Assembly (NCBI RefSeq): GCF_000566685.1
Contig: NZ_AZQN01000003.1
Span: 434,001-498,000 of the forward strand
DNA: 64,000 nt
Direction: 5' to 3'
Origin: Dyadobacter tibetensis Y620-1
GTDB taxonomy: Bacteria > Bacteroidota > Bacteroidia > Cytophagales > Spirosomataceae
Positions 45,068 through 53,303 of this stretch are shown here, in pieces. The translations under genes and the position numbers were made by a program. Each line of letters starts with the position of its first letter. The first letter of the stretch is position 1. The notes under the pieces are model-generated. The model saw only the letters and a program-made list of their open reading frames with translations. It had not been told where the DNA came from and searched no databases.

Positions 45068-46723
45068 TTATTTTATTAAGTTTCCTAAATTGGGTACGTA
45101 CATTTGGTAGCTTCCTCCTGTATAAATACCTCCCTGAGACGCAGCCCTGCCATATATATAGGTTGAGCCGGGAGCAATTTGAAATTGTGAAATACCCGAC
45201 ATAGTGTTCCATTTGGCAGGCAATGCTAAACCAACTCTATTGGTATAACTTGTAAATGTAGGAAATAAATACCTTCCACTTTCACTTGCTGCACCACCAT
45301 AAAATCGAAGACCAAATGTATTCATATTTGCAATTCTTAATGAAATGGTTTCTGTCTCAAAACTCTGTAATATCTCCTTTCTATAAGATCTTGGAATGCC
45401 TATTTCTTGCAAATAATTCGAAGCTTGTTTAACTCCACTATATAAATTTTGTGAACCGCTACCTAGACTTTTTCCTCTAACCAATGCTACTACATATTTA
45501 CCCGCCGCAGCAAGCGCCGTCTCAGTCGCAATTGTTTGCAATCCTATGATTATCCCAATAGTCCCCGCCTGTTCATGTGGCAGAAGCCGGGAGTCCGCAT
45601 TGGACAGTGTACCTTGATCTCTTTGGGGCAAGGTTACTCCACCAGTGGCTAGCTGCGGTGTTACTGAACTAGCCCGCCCTGTTGCATCCGCTTTTGCAAT
45701 CGTTTGTGGACAATTAGGTGGGCAGCCCCCATTATCACTCGATGCAGCATAATCATTATCTCCAACAGTTTGTGCTTTGCCGTCAAAGTCATAAATTGTT
45801 TGGGAAGCCATCCCATCAGGATCAATGAACCTGATGGGATTGTTTTCTGCAAAATTATAGGGAGTCAGACTTGGAAATTGGTCTGCCAGCGGATCCACCT
45901 CCCACCAGCTCCCCATCCCCGGATCCAACCACCTAGCCCCATAATCATAAAAGTTCAGATCAAATTCCTCGCTTAACTCCTTCCCGTTATAAAGATAACG
46001 ATACTTTGAAGCATTTGAGTCACTATACCAGGCACCGTCAAAACTTTTCCCGAAGGGATAGTAATGTGTTTCGCTTAAAATCTCGGTGTTATCAATACTA
46101 CCACTTCCATTTTTATCAGAAAACACTACCCGAGTATTGCCCAAGTGATCACGCAGCACGTATTCATAACGAAACGTTCCGCCATTATTAAATGCACGTC
46201 CTTCTTCATTATACACCGCCTCCACGACATTGTTTTTCAGCTCAATGCCGCCCAAATAATCCTGGGTTATAGTTGTGGTTCCTGAGGTTTTAACAGTTTT
46301 ACGGAGCTTGTTGCCCAATCCGTCATAAAGCAAGTCGATGGTATTATTGGAGCCAAAATCAAATTTGTTTGGCAGGTTCAGATAGTTGTGCGGTGCATCC
46401 AGATTGATATGACTGGCCGGGATGCTGCTGGCGCCGGTACTTTGTGTGGTAAGGTTTCCACCGGCTGGTATGGTCAATGCCTGGTTGTCAATGGTGGTAT
46501 TTGTGTATCTGCTGGAGCCTTTCACCATACCATTGCGGGTGATGGAAGTAACGTTCCCCCGAACGTCAAAATTCATAGACTCTCCATAGTAATCCACAGG
46601 ATCGATACCGCCTGCTGCGGTGTAATTAGAATATCTTGAAGTGGTGAGCCGGTCCAAGTAATCATAGGTGAAGCCGTATGCCTGGGCAGCCCTGCCTGGA
46701 CGCTGAACCCGAAACCCGCCCAA
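45068..46723 (-). CDS. RHS module 1: core and toxin tip at the promoter end of the array
   Basis: This is the most complete uninterrupted core (GRAAQAYGFTYDYLDRLTTS, FDVRGNVTSITRNGMVKG, HLGNTRVVFSDKNGSGS, YNGKELSEEFDLNFYDYG) without either insertion. The shared MASQTIYDFDGKA linker and the NCPQTIAKADA segment lead to a unique tip: VKQASNYLQEIGIPRSYRKE, LRFYGGAASESGRYLFP, RVGLALPAKWNTMSGISQF, then SQGGIYTGGSYQMYV. The Arg/GG..SGRY, LALP.W and GG..Q elements recall ADP-ribosyl or NAD-glycohydrolase toxin folds; not certain. The N-terminal region in another frame overlaps its start (46690-47005), so as it stands the product lacks a proper beginning. Confidence 0.7.
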   Translation of the reverse strand: MGGFRVQRPGRAAQAYGFTYDYLDRLTTSRYSNYTAAGGIDPVDYYGESMNFDVRGNVTSITRNGMVKGSSRYTNTTIDNQALTIPAGGNLTTQSTGASSIPASHINLDAPHNYLNLPNKFDFGSNNTIDLLYDGLGNKLRKTVKTSGTTTITQDYLGGIELKNNVVEAVYNEEGRAFNNGGTFRYEYVLRDHLGNTRVVFSDKNGSGSIDNTEILSETHYYPFGKSFDGAWYSDSNASKYRYLYNGKELSEEFDLNFYDYGARWLDPGMGSWWEVDPLADQFPSLTPYNFAENNPIRFIDPDGMASQTIYDFDGKAQTVGDNDYAASSDNGGCPPNCPQTIAKADATGRASSVTPQLATGGVTLPQRDQGTLSNADSRLLPHEQAGTIGIIIGLQTIATETALAAAGKYVVALVRGKSLGSGSQNLYSGVKQASNYLQEIGIPRSYRKEILQSFETETISLRIANMNTFGLRFYGGAASESGRYLFPTFTSYTNRVGLALPAKWNTMSGISQFQIAPGSTYIYGRAASQGGIYTGGSYQMYVPNLGNLIK

Positions 46724-47005
46724 CTGGCCAGTTCTCCCACTTTAAGCCCACTTGCATGATAGGACAAAGAAACGGGAAGGCTTATCGGGCCATCCGTTAC
46801 CGTGTAAATGGGAATGTTCACACTGGGTACACCGGTATAATAACTGACGGGGATATCTCCAAATTTTCCAAGGCTGGATGCTGTGGGCCCTGGCATTACG
46901 ACATCTTTTATGGCATTATTATTATTGACTGGCTGGGCAATCAGTTTGGTATCGAAAGTAACCAGTAGCAGATATGCACTATAACCCTTCTGGAAGACTC
47001 ATCAT
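46690..47005 (-). pseudogene. Broken N-terminus of the parental RHS gene
   Basis: ATG-ATG at 47005-47000 gives MMSLPEG and then a stop. One base out of frame, the sequence continues YSAYLLLVTFDTKLIAQPV (signal-peptide-like), NNNNAIKDVVMPGPTASS, LGKFGDIPVSYYTGVPSVN and GWAGFGFSVQAG-type residues, the standard beginning of long Bacteroidota RHS proteins. Near 46690 it jumps, out of frame, to the late core segment GRAAQAYGF. So there is a frameshift in the signal peptide and a large internal deletion of RHS repeats. It marks the 5' end and probable promoter side of the array. Confidence 0.8.
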
Positions 47006-47128
47006 TTTAGTTTAGAATTTGATACTTTATTATTACCTAGTAATATTCTCATTGCTGCGAATGATTATTCACGTGGCTATATGAAATTTAAACTAAATGA
47101 TTGTTAAGTCATTTCGTATAAGCCCTAT

Positions 47129-47269
47129 AACAATAATATATTTTCAAACTTTACCCAACTTCAGTATATTTCTTCGTTATGGATATATTTGACCTTGTCA
47201 CGACCGATTTTGTATGATGAATATGATAACCAATATGCAGTAGCAATCAACCCGAAAATCGTTTTCGGG
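47129..47269 (-). repeat. Right flanking direct repeat of the RHS island
   Basis: Matches 27823-27962 in the same orientation and ends in the hairpin CCCGAAAA-TCG-TTTTCGGG. It is the 3' end of the same IS200-like transposase gene; the rest of that gene is absent on this side. Confidence 0.85.
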
Positions 47270-47418
47270 AAGAGTTTGACGGCCGATAGCAGATAGCCGA
47301 CTGCCGATTGCAATTCTAAACAAGTCGTGACAAAGTTTATTCCATGTATAATTTTACAAAAAGGTAGCAATTTACCTTGACCCGGCGCATATTTGTGTCC
47401 AGACTTAGAAAATACACT

Positions 47419-48261
47419 ATGAAGTATCGCATACTATTCTACATTATTTTTCTCTATAGTATTACAAGCCAGACCTTTTCGCAGGGATATGGCAATGCCG
47501 GCCAGCGCTATGTTCAGCCTTTTGGCCTGATGAGTGTGACTGCTGGGCTGGGAGTAGCCTATTATATGGGTGATCTGCGCGATGGGATCGATATGAAGCA
47601 CTTGGGTCTTGGCCCTTCGATTTCTCTGGGAGGGCAGTTTAGGTTCACCGAAAATTTTAGTGCTCGAGGCGAGATACGTTTTTATCAGGTAAAAGCCGAT
47701 CAACAATATTCCAAGAATTACCAAAATAACCTTTCGTTCAGAACCCGTAACCCGGACATCAATCTCGGTATTCAGGCCGACTTATTTGGCTATAACCGCC
47801 ATGCACCCATCAATCCCTATTTGTTTGCGGGGTTGGGTGCTACCTTTATGACGCCCAAGGCGCAGCTAGGAGACAACTGGTATAGCCTGGCCCCTCTGAT
47901 GACCGAAGGGGAAAAGTACAACCGTCTACCATTGGTGTTCACCGGAGGGATAGGGGTGTCGGTTAAAACAACGGAGAGGCTAAGTTTGGGCCTGGAGCTG
48001 TGCAATAACTTTGTGAACTCCGATTATCTGGACGATGTCAGTACATTTTATCCTGATCCCGATGCATTGGCCTCTGATCTAGCGCGTCAGCTTTCCGATC
48101 GGTCGCCTGAAATAGGCCTGCCTCCCCGGCAGGTGGGCGGAATGCGGGGTGGTGCCGAGGTGAAGGATAGTTATCTGTTTTTTCAAGTTCGAGCAAAATA
48201 TCTGCTAGGTAACCGCCAGCAGGCTAGGGAGCGTAAAAAGTTAAAATGCTTTACTCCTTAA
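47419..48261 (+). CDS. DUF6089-type outer-membrane beta-barrel protein
   Basis: The ATG at 47419 starts a signal peptide (MKYRILFYIIFLYSITSQTF-SQG) and is preferred to an upstream in-frame ATG at 47377. The product is 280 residues. It contains MSVTAGLGVAYYMGDLRDG and LGPSISLGGQFRFTENFSA, then NPYLFAGLGATFMTPKAQ, the DUF6089 pattern of an eight-strand-like porin fold. The C-terminal part has an insertion (DALASDLARQL) before the last strand. First gene right of the RHS island; function unknown. Confidence 0.85.
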   Translation: MKYRILFYIIFLYSITSQTFSQGYGNAGQRYVQPFGLMSVTAGLGVAYYMGDLRDGIDMKHLGLGPSISLGGQFRFTENFSARGEIRFYQVKADQQYSKNYQNNLSFRTRNPDINLGIQADLFGYNRHAPINPYLFAGLGATFMTPKAQLGDNWYSLAPLMTEGEKYNRLPLVFTGGIGVSVKTTERLSLGLELCNNFVNSDYLDDVSTFYPDPDALASDLARQLSDRSPEIGLPPRQVGGMRGGAEVKDSYLFFQVRAKYLLGNRQQARERKKLKCFTP

Positions 48262-48274
48262 AATAAGGGGCGCT

Positions 48275-49129
48275 TTAGGTCGCATGATTGCTGCGCTTAA
48301 AGTGCTGAATCGTGGTGTTATAATGTTTCTTAAAAGTTTTCGACAGGTGGCTCGAGTCGGTAAAGCCAAGCATATAGGCAATTTCCTTGATCGAGTAGGC
48401 ACTATGCGTAAAATAACTCTCCGCTAACTTGAGCTTTGTCTTAATTAAATACTCCTGAAAGGTATAACCCGAATGCTTTTTGAAATACTCACTGAAATAG
48501 GTGGGTGACACACTAAACTCGCCGCTAAGATGCTCCAGGCTGACTTTGTCTTTCTGATAGATATTATGCTGGATGTAGCGGACGATCTCTCCAAATTTGT
48601 AATCCTTGTGATGGTTAGCATCCACATATCGCTTTTCAATATTCCGAGCCAAAATGTTCAGAATGCTCACCATGAGGCTCTCGATAATGCTTTCGGAGTA
48701 GCCGTCCTTAGAGAGGCATTCCTGATGTATTTGCTTGATGAGGTTGATCAATAATTCACGCTCAAGTGAGCTTCGGTGCTGAATAATATCGCCCGCTACC
48801 CTGTTGTAGTTCGATAACACATACGATAGTTTTTTAAACCATTCCTTATAATTGCCAGTCGGGGCCTCTTTGGTGAAGTACAAGTCAGTAAACCGGATAA
48901 AGTAAAACCTGGTTTTTTCCTGAATTTTAAACGAATGGCAATCCAAAGGAGGTAATAAGAAAATATTCCCAGTCGAGTAGCCAAACTCGCTCTGATTGAT
49001 GCACTGTAAGCCACTACCCATGTCGATGTATACCAATTCGAAAAAATTATGCTGATGCGGGCGCTTTTCCCACTGCTCCAATTCTTCTATTTGTATTTCA
49101 AAAGGTTTATATGTTTGTTCTATGAACAT
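48275..49129 (-). CDS. AraC family transcriptional regulator
   Basis: This is a 284-residue protein. The N-terminal cupin ligand domain contains QHNFFELVYIDMGSG and FLLPPLDCHSFKI. The C-terminal double helix-turn-helix (about residues 185-280) contains VSLEHLSGEFSVSPTYFSEYF and IAYMLGFTDSSHLSKTFKKH. It is transcribed away from the downstream dehydrogenase genes, with 177 nt between the two starts, so it may control the divergent reductase and semialdehyde dehydrogenase genes. Ligand unknown. Confidence 0.92.
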   Translation of the reverse strand: MFIEQTYKPFEIQIEELEQWEKRPHQHNFFELVYIDMGSGLQCINQSEFGYSTGNIFLLPPLDCHSFKIQEKTRFYFIRFTDLYFTKEAPTGNYKEWFKKLSYVLSNYNRVAGDIIQHRSSLERELLINLIKQIHQECLSKDGYSESIIESLMVSILNILARNIEKRYVDANHHKDYKFGEIVRYIQHNIYQKDKVSLEHLSGEFSVSPTYFSEYFKKHSGYTFQEYLIKTKLKLAESYFTHSAYSIKEIAYMLGFTDSSHLSKTFKKHYNTTIQHFKRSNHAT

Positions 49130-49306
49130 AATCTGGCTATTTTGGGCATTTAATGCGGTAAACTTACTGTTATTGAAACAAATATTATTATGAATATAGT
49201 TTCAAACCTTTTTTTATACCTAGAATACCCATTTTGATACATGGCATGCTCCGGGTATCCCCCCTACATTTGCAGCATCACTTTAGTACTTTAAAAACAA
49301 AGCATT

Positions 49307-50320
49307 ATGAAAGCTATAGGATTTAAGCAATCGTTACCCATCACGGAAGAAAACAGTTTTATAGCCTTTGAAACGGAAACACCGATCGCCTCGGGATATG
49401 ACTTGCTGGTGAAAATTTCTGCCATATCGGTAAACCCGGTAGATTTTAAGATCCGGCAAAATGCAGCCAAGGATACGGTTTTGGATATGCCCAAGATAAT
49501 TGGATGGGATGCAGTTGGGGTAGTGGAAGCAATAGGGGATCAGGTTTCTCGTTTTCAAATTGGAGATGAGGTGTACTATGCGGGGGATCTTACCAGAAGT
49601 GGGAGCAATGCTGAATATCAATTGGTAGACGAACGTATTGTTGGTCGCAAGCCGACATCCTTAACCAATGCGGAAGCAGCAGCTCTGCCTCTCACCGCTC
49701 TTACGGCTTGGGAATCTTTATTCGATCGTATTAAAGTAAACTCTACTACCGACAAGGGCAAGACGGTGTTGATATTGGCCGGAGCAGGTGGGGTTGGCTC
49801 TATTGCCATTCAGATTGCGAAAAAAGTGGCTGGGCTAACTGTAATAGCCACGGCCTCGCGTCCCGAAACGGTAGCATGGTGTGAGGGACTAGGCGCCGAT
49901 TTTGTGGTGAATCATCGCCACTTGAAAGCTGATTTGGAAAAAATTGGTCACGGACAAGTCGATTATATTTTAGACTTTGTGGATCTGGAGGGCTATTGGG
50001 ATCTTGCCGCCGAACTGATCAAGCCACAGGGGCATATCGTGTCCATTACTGGTAGTAACTCTCCATTGAACCTGAATATTCTCAAAACCAAAAGTGTTAC
50101 ATTTTCATGGGAGCTGATGTACACCCGCTCGATGTATACTACAGCAGATATGGCACGCCAGCACGAGATTTTAAATGAAGTAGCCGATTTGATAGATGCA
50201 GGCGTATTGAAGTCTACTTTAACTACTACCTTGCAGGGCTTTACGGTGGATCATTTGAAGAAAGCACATCGGATGCAGGAATCAGGAACGACCATAGGAA
50301 AAACTGTAATTGAGTTCTAG
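49307..50320 (+). CDS. Zinc-type alcohol dehydrogenase-like / quinone oxidoreductase family protein
   Basis: This is a 337-residue medium-chain reductase. The N-terminal GroES-like domain (DLLVKISAISVNPVDFKIRQ) and the NAD(P)-binding Rossmann motif AGAGGVGSIAIQIAKK (about residues 153-168) are clear. Structural zinc ligands (four Cys) are absent, so it is of the zinc-independent quinone oxidoreductase/enoyl reductase type. It starts a plus-strand run after the divergent AraC regulator, and the next gene is an aldehyde dehydrogenase, which suggests carbonyl metabolism. Substrate unknown. Confidence 0.88.
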   Translation: MKAIGFKQSLPITEENSFIAFETETPIASGYDLLVKISAISVNPVDFKIRQNAAKDTVLDMPKIIGWDAVGVVEAIGDQVSRFQIGDEVYYAGDLTRSGSNAEYQLVDERIVGRKPTSLTNAEAAALPLTALTAWESLFDRIKVNSTTDKGKTVLILAGAGGVGSIAIQIAKKVAGLTVIATASRPETVAWCEGLGADFVVNHRHLKADLEKIGHGQVDYILDFVDLEGYWDLAAELIKPQGHIVSITGSNSPLNLNILKTKSVTFSWELMYTRSMYTTADMARQHEILNEVADLIDAGVLKSTLTTTLQGFTVDHLKKAHRMQESGTTIGKTVIEF

Positions 50321-50437
50321 GAGTAACAAACGCAGGAATTGGTTGTTTTAGCCTCTTAATTTTGGGATGTAATATTACCTTGGAGGTTAACTGGGTACAA
50401 TTATTGCTCACTTTACTGAAACCAAAAGGAAAATACG

Positions 50438-51805
50438 ATGTCAAGTACGATCTCTATAAACCCAGCAACGGGCGAAAAAATTAGCGAATATCAACGTATT
50501 GAGCTGACGGAAGCCCTAACCAAAGTACAGCTTGCTAAAAATACTTACGACTCATGGAAGGGGAAACCCTTCTCTGAGCGATCCAGATTAATGCACAGTC
50601 TGGCCGATGTGCTGGAGACCCACAAGGAGGAATATGCCCAGCTGGCCACCAATGAAATGGGGAAAATGATTGGCCAGGCTCGAAAAGAGATAGAAAAATG
50701 TATCTGGGTCTGTCGGTATTATGCCGATAAAGCCGAAGCGCTACTAGCCAATAAGCCTGTCGAAACGGAGGCTGCCAAGAGCTACGTTACTTTTCAACCG
50801 CTGGGCGTGGTGCTGGCAGTGATGCCTTGGAATTTTCCATTTTATCAGGTTATTCGTTTTGCCGCCCCTGCGCTCATGGCGGGGAATACGGGCATATTAA
50901 AGCACGCCTCCAATGTGCAGGGCTGCGCATGTGCCTTGGAGAATGCCTTCAAAGAGGCAGGTTTCCCTGAGGGAGCATTTGCAAACCTGAACTTGGATTC
51001 CAAACACATTAAAGACATTATAGAAGATAAGAATATCGTAGCCGTTACGCTCACGGGCAGCGACCCTGCCGGACGTTCGGTGGCCTCCATTGCGGGGCAA
51101 AATCTGAAGAAAACAGTCATGGAGCTGGGAGGAAGTGACGCCTATATCATACTGGAAGATGCCGACTTGGAAATGGCTACAGATCTTGCCCTATTGGGCC
51201 GTTTACAAAATAATGGACAGACCTGCATTGCCGCCAAGCGGTTTGTAGTGGTAGATCAGATTTACGACGCCTTTTTAGATCGATACACAGAAAAGATGAG
51301 GGTAGCCAAAATGGGGGATCCCCAAGATGAAAGTAGTTATTACGGACCAATGGCCCGCGCCGATTTGCGCGACGAACTCCATGAGCAGGTACTTAAGTCC
51401 GTGGAGCAGGGTGGGCGATTGATAATGGGAGGAGTGATCCCCGATCGCCCTGGTGCCTATTATCCTGCAACAATTTTGGCCGATATCAAACCAGGCATGG
51501 AAGCATTTGACAACGAAATGTTTGGGCCAGTGGCTTCAGTAATCAGGGCCAAAGACGAAAGACATGCGATAGCCTTGGCCAATAATTCGCAGTATGGATT
51601 GGGTTCAGGAGTAGTCACCAGTAATAAGGAACGCGGAGAGCAAGTTGCTCTGCAGTTGGAGGCAGGGAGCAGTTTCGTCAACAAGCTGGTGGCATCGGAT
51701 CCTCGTATGCCTTTTGGTGGTATCAAAAATAGTGGCTATGGACGGGAGCTATCAGGTTATGGTATACAAGAGTTTGTAAATACTAAATCCATCTGGATCG
51801 ACTAA
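50438..51805 (+). CDS. NAD(P)-dependent succinate-semialdehyde dehydrogenase
   Basis: Member of the aldehyde dehydrogenase superfamily, 455 residues, the shorter form typical of GabD-like bacterial enzymes. It has PWNFPFYQVIRFAAPALMAG (substrate/cofactor tunnel), the glutamate motif MELGGSDAYIIL (Glu about 229) and the catalytic cysteine in NNGQTCIAAKR (Cys263). The family oxidises succinate semialdehyde to succinate, linking GABA or related compounds to the TCA cycle. Exact substrate and NAD/NADP preference cannot be read from the sequence. Co-directional with the reductase upstream (117-nt gap). Confidence 0.88.
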   Translation: MSSTISINPATGEKISEYQRIELTEALTKVQLAKNTYDSWKGKPFSERSRLMHSLADVLETHKEEYAQLATNEMGKMIGQARKEIEKCIWVCRYYADKAEALLANKPVETEAAKSYVTFQPLGVVLAVMPWNFPFYQVIRFAAPALMAGNTGILKHASNVQGCACALENAFKEAGFPEGAFANLNLDSKHIKDIIEDKNIVAVTLTGSDPAGRSVASIAGQNLKKTVMELGGSDAYIILEDADLEMATDLALLGRLQNNGQTCIAAKRFVVVDQIYDAFLDRYTEKMRVAKMGDPQDESSYYGPMARADLRDELHEQVLKSVEQGGRLIMGGVIPDRPGAYYPATILADIKPGMEAFDNEMFGPVASVIRAKDERHAIALANNSQYGLGSGVVTSNKERGEQVALQLEAGSSFVNKLVASDPRMPFGGIKNSGYGRELSGYGIQEFVNTKSIWID

Positions 51806-51865
51806 TATCCTTATTTTTTTATGCTGTTACAATAAAGTCTTTTACACAAGTAGTATATTCGCCCC

Positions 51866-52162
51866 ATGGCAAATCAGCAATTAACCGTAGTGGCCCGCAT
51901 ATTGGCCAAAGAAGAAAATTTGGAATTAGTAAAGGGAGAGCTTATCAAGCTTATTGCGACTACTAGGACTGAAGAAGGATGTATCGATTATGTCCTGCAT
52001 CAGGATAATGAGAATCCGAACTTATTTCTGTTCTATGAAAACTGGTCGAACAGGGAGCTATGGCAAGCGCATATGCAAGCCTCTCATGTCATTGATTTTG
52101 GAAAAGCTATTGAAGGGGCAGTGCAAGAGGTGGTACTGAATGAAATGACTCCGATCGGCTAA
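51866..52162 (+). CDS. Putative quinol monooxygenase (ABM domain)
   Basis: This is a 98-residue single-domain protein of the antibiotic-biosynthesis-monooxygenase fold. The pattern is AKEENLELVKGELIKLIATT, REEGCIDYVLHQ-type (here TRTEEGCIDYVLHQD), then NPNLFLFYENWSNRELWQAH. The YgiN-like family forms dimers and acts on quinols without a cofactor. Follows the semialdehyde dehydrogenase by 60 nt. Confidence 0.85.
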   Translation: MANQQLTVVARILAKEENLELVKGELIKLIATTRTEEGCIDYVLHQDNENPNLFLFYENWSNRELWQAHMQASHVIDFGKAIEGAVQEVVLNEMTPIG

Positions 52163-52203
52163 TATCAGGACATTTGGTTTTTCTTAACAGACAACTTATC
52201 GCT

Positions 52204-52722
52204 ATGCTCAATCCCAAGAAGCCAGAACAGTCGGATGTTACCATGACAGAAATGGTGCTTCCTAATGATACCAATACCTTGAATAATTTAATGGGCGGAC
52301 GCCTCTTGCATTGGATGGATATCTGTGCTGCTATTGCTGCCCAGAAACATTCCAACCGCATTGTTGTAACGGCCTCGGTCGACAATGTGTCTTTTACGGA
52401 GCCTATACGGCTGGGCAATATCGTAACCATGCAAGCCAAGGTGACCAGGGCATTTAATTCTTCCATGGAAGTTCATCTGCAAGTATGGGCCGAAGATATA
52501 CCTGCCGGCAAACGGGTCAGTACCAACAGTGCTTTTTACACCTTTGTGGCCGTAGATCAGAATGGCCGACCCATTGAGGTGCCCGCTTTGGTACCAGAAA
52601 GCCCTGAAGAAATTGACTTATTTGACAGCGCCCTACGACGACGCCAGCTGCGGCTCGTACTAGCAGGACGGATGAAGCCAGCCGACGCCAAAGAGTTGCG
52701 GGCGCTTTTTGAAACAGAATAA
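52204..52722 (+). CDS. Acyl-CoA thioesterase (hotdog fold)
   Basis: 172 residues from ATG 52204; an upstream TTG would add ten poorly conserved residues. The hotdog core reads MTEMVLPNDTNTLNNLMGG, LLHWMDICAAIAAQKHSN (catalytic Asp in WMD, about residue 40) and TASVDNVSFTEPIRLGN. The YciA/BACH-type family hydrolyses acyl-CoA. The C-terminal extension (RLVLAGRMKPADAKELRAL) is usual in Bacteroidota homologues. Its neighbours suggest only general metabolism. Confidence 0.9.
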   Translation: MLNPKKPEQSDVTMTEMVLPNDTNTLNNLMGGRLLHWMDICAAIAAQKHSNRIVVTASVDNVSFTEPIRLGNIVTMQAKVTRAFNSSMEVHLQVWAEDIPAGKRVSTNSAFYTFVAVDQNGRPIEVPALVPESPEEIDLFDSALRRRQLRLVLAGRMKPADAKELRALFETE

Positions 52723-52831
52723 AGTCGATACTTGCCGTAATTTTTGATAATTTTGCCAGATCATAATTCAGGTGCCAGCAGCCTAATAATCCACCAGGGT
52801 AATAGGCTACTGTTAAAATCAATACTAAAAA

Positions 52832-53200
52832 ATGGCGAAAGAAATAATTTATTCCGATAAGGCTCCTGAGCCCATAGGGCCCTACAGTCAGGCTGTAAAA
52901 AGCAATGGTACTTTATATGTGTCAGGCCAGATCGCTGCTGAGCTTGCCAAGTCGGGCGATATTCAGGCAGAGACAGGTTTGGTGATGCAGCAAATCGGGC
53001 ATATCCTTGGCGCGGCTGGAATGTCCTTTTCTCAGGTGGTAAAGGCTTCAATATTCTTGAAAAATATGGATGATTTCGCCGCCGTAAACGAAATATATGG
53101 CGGTTACTTTACTAGTGAACCTCCTGCCAGGGAGACCGTTCAGGTGGCCAAGCTGCCCAAAGATGTCAATGTGGAGATTTCTGTAATTGCCGTAGAGTAA
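52832..53200 (+). CDS. RidA family enamine/imine deaminase
   Basis: 122 residues. RidA removes reactive 2-aminoacrylate-type enamines made by PLP enzymes. Motifs: EPIGPYSQAVKSNGTLYVSG, the loop NMDDFAAVNEIYGGYF, and the active-site arginine in PPARETVQVAKLP (about residue 103). Full length, trimeric family, cytoplasmic. Confidence 0.95.
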   Translation: MAKEIIYSDKAPEPIGPYSQAVKSNGTLYVSGQIAAELAKSGDIQAETGLVMQQIGHILGAAGMSFSQVVKASIFLKNMDDFAAVNEIYGGYFTSEPPARETVQVAKLPKDVNVEISVIAVE

Positions 53201-53303
53201 GGCTATTAGAGGCCTTTCCTTAAAATATAATGGATACCACCTTACTCTTCTACCAGGGAGTACAGTGGTATCTACTTCTATACTTATAATACCAAATAAT
53301 CCA

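Noticed and set aside
28434..46723. Repeated sequence blocks considered as a CRISPR array or simple tandem repeat
   Set aside because: The repeats are hundreds of bases long, coding, unequally spaced and belong to RHS cores; there are no short regular repeats with spacers.
47161..47370. Minus-strand ORF of 69 codons at the right edge of the island
   Set aside because: It is an out-of-frame reading of the transposase 3' remnant repeat, not a separate gene.
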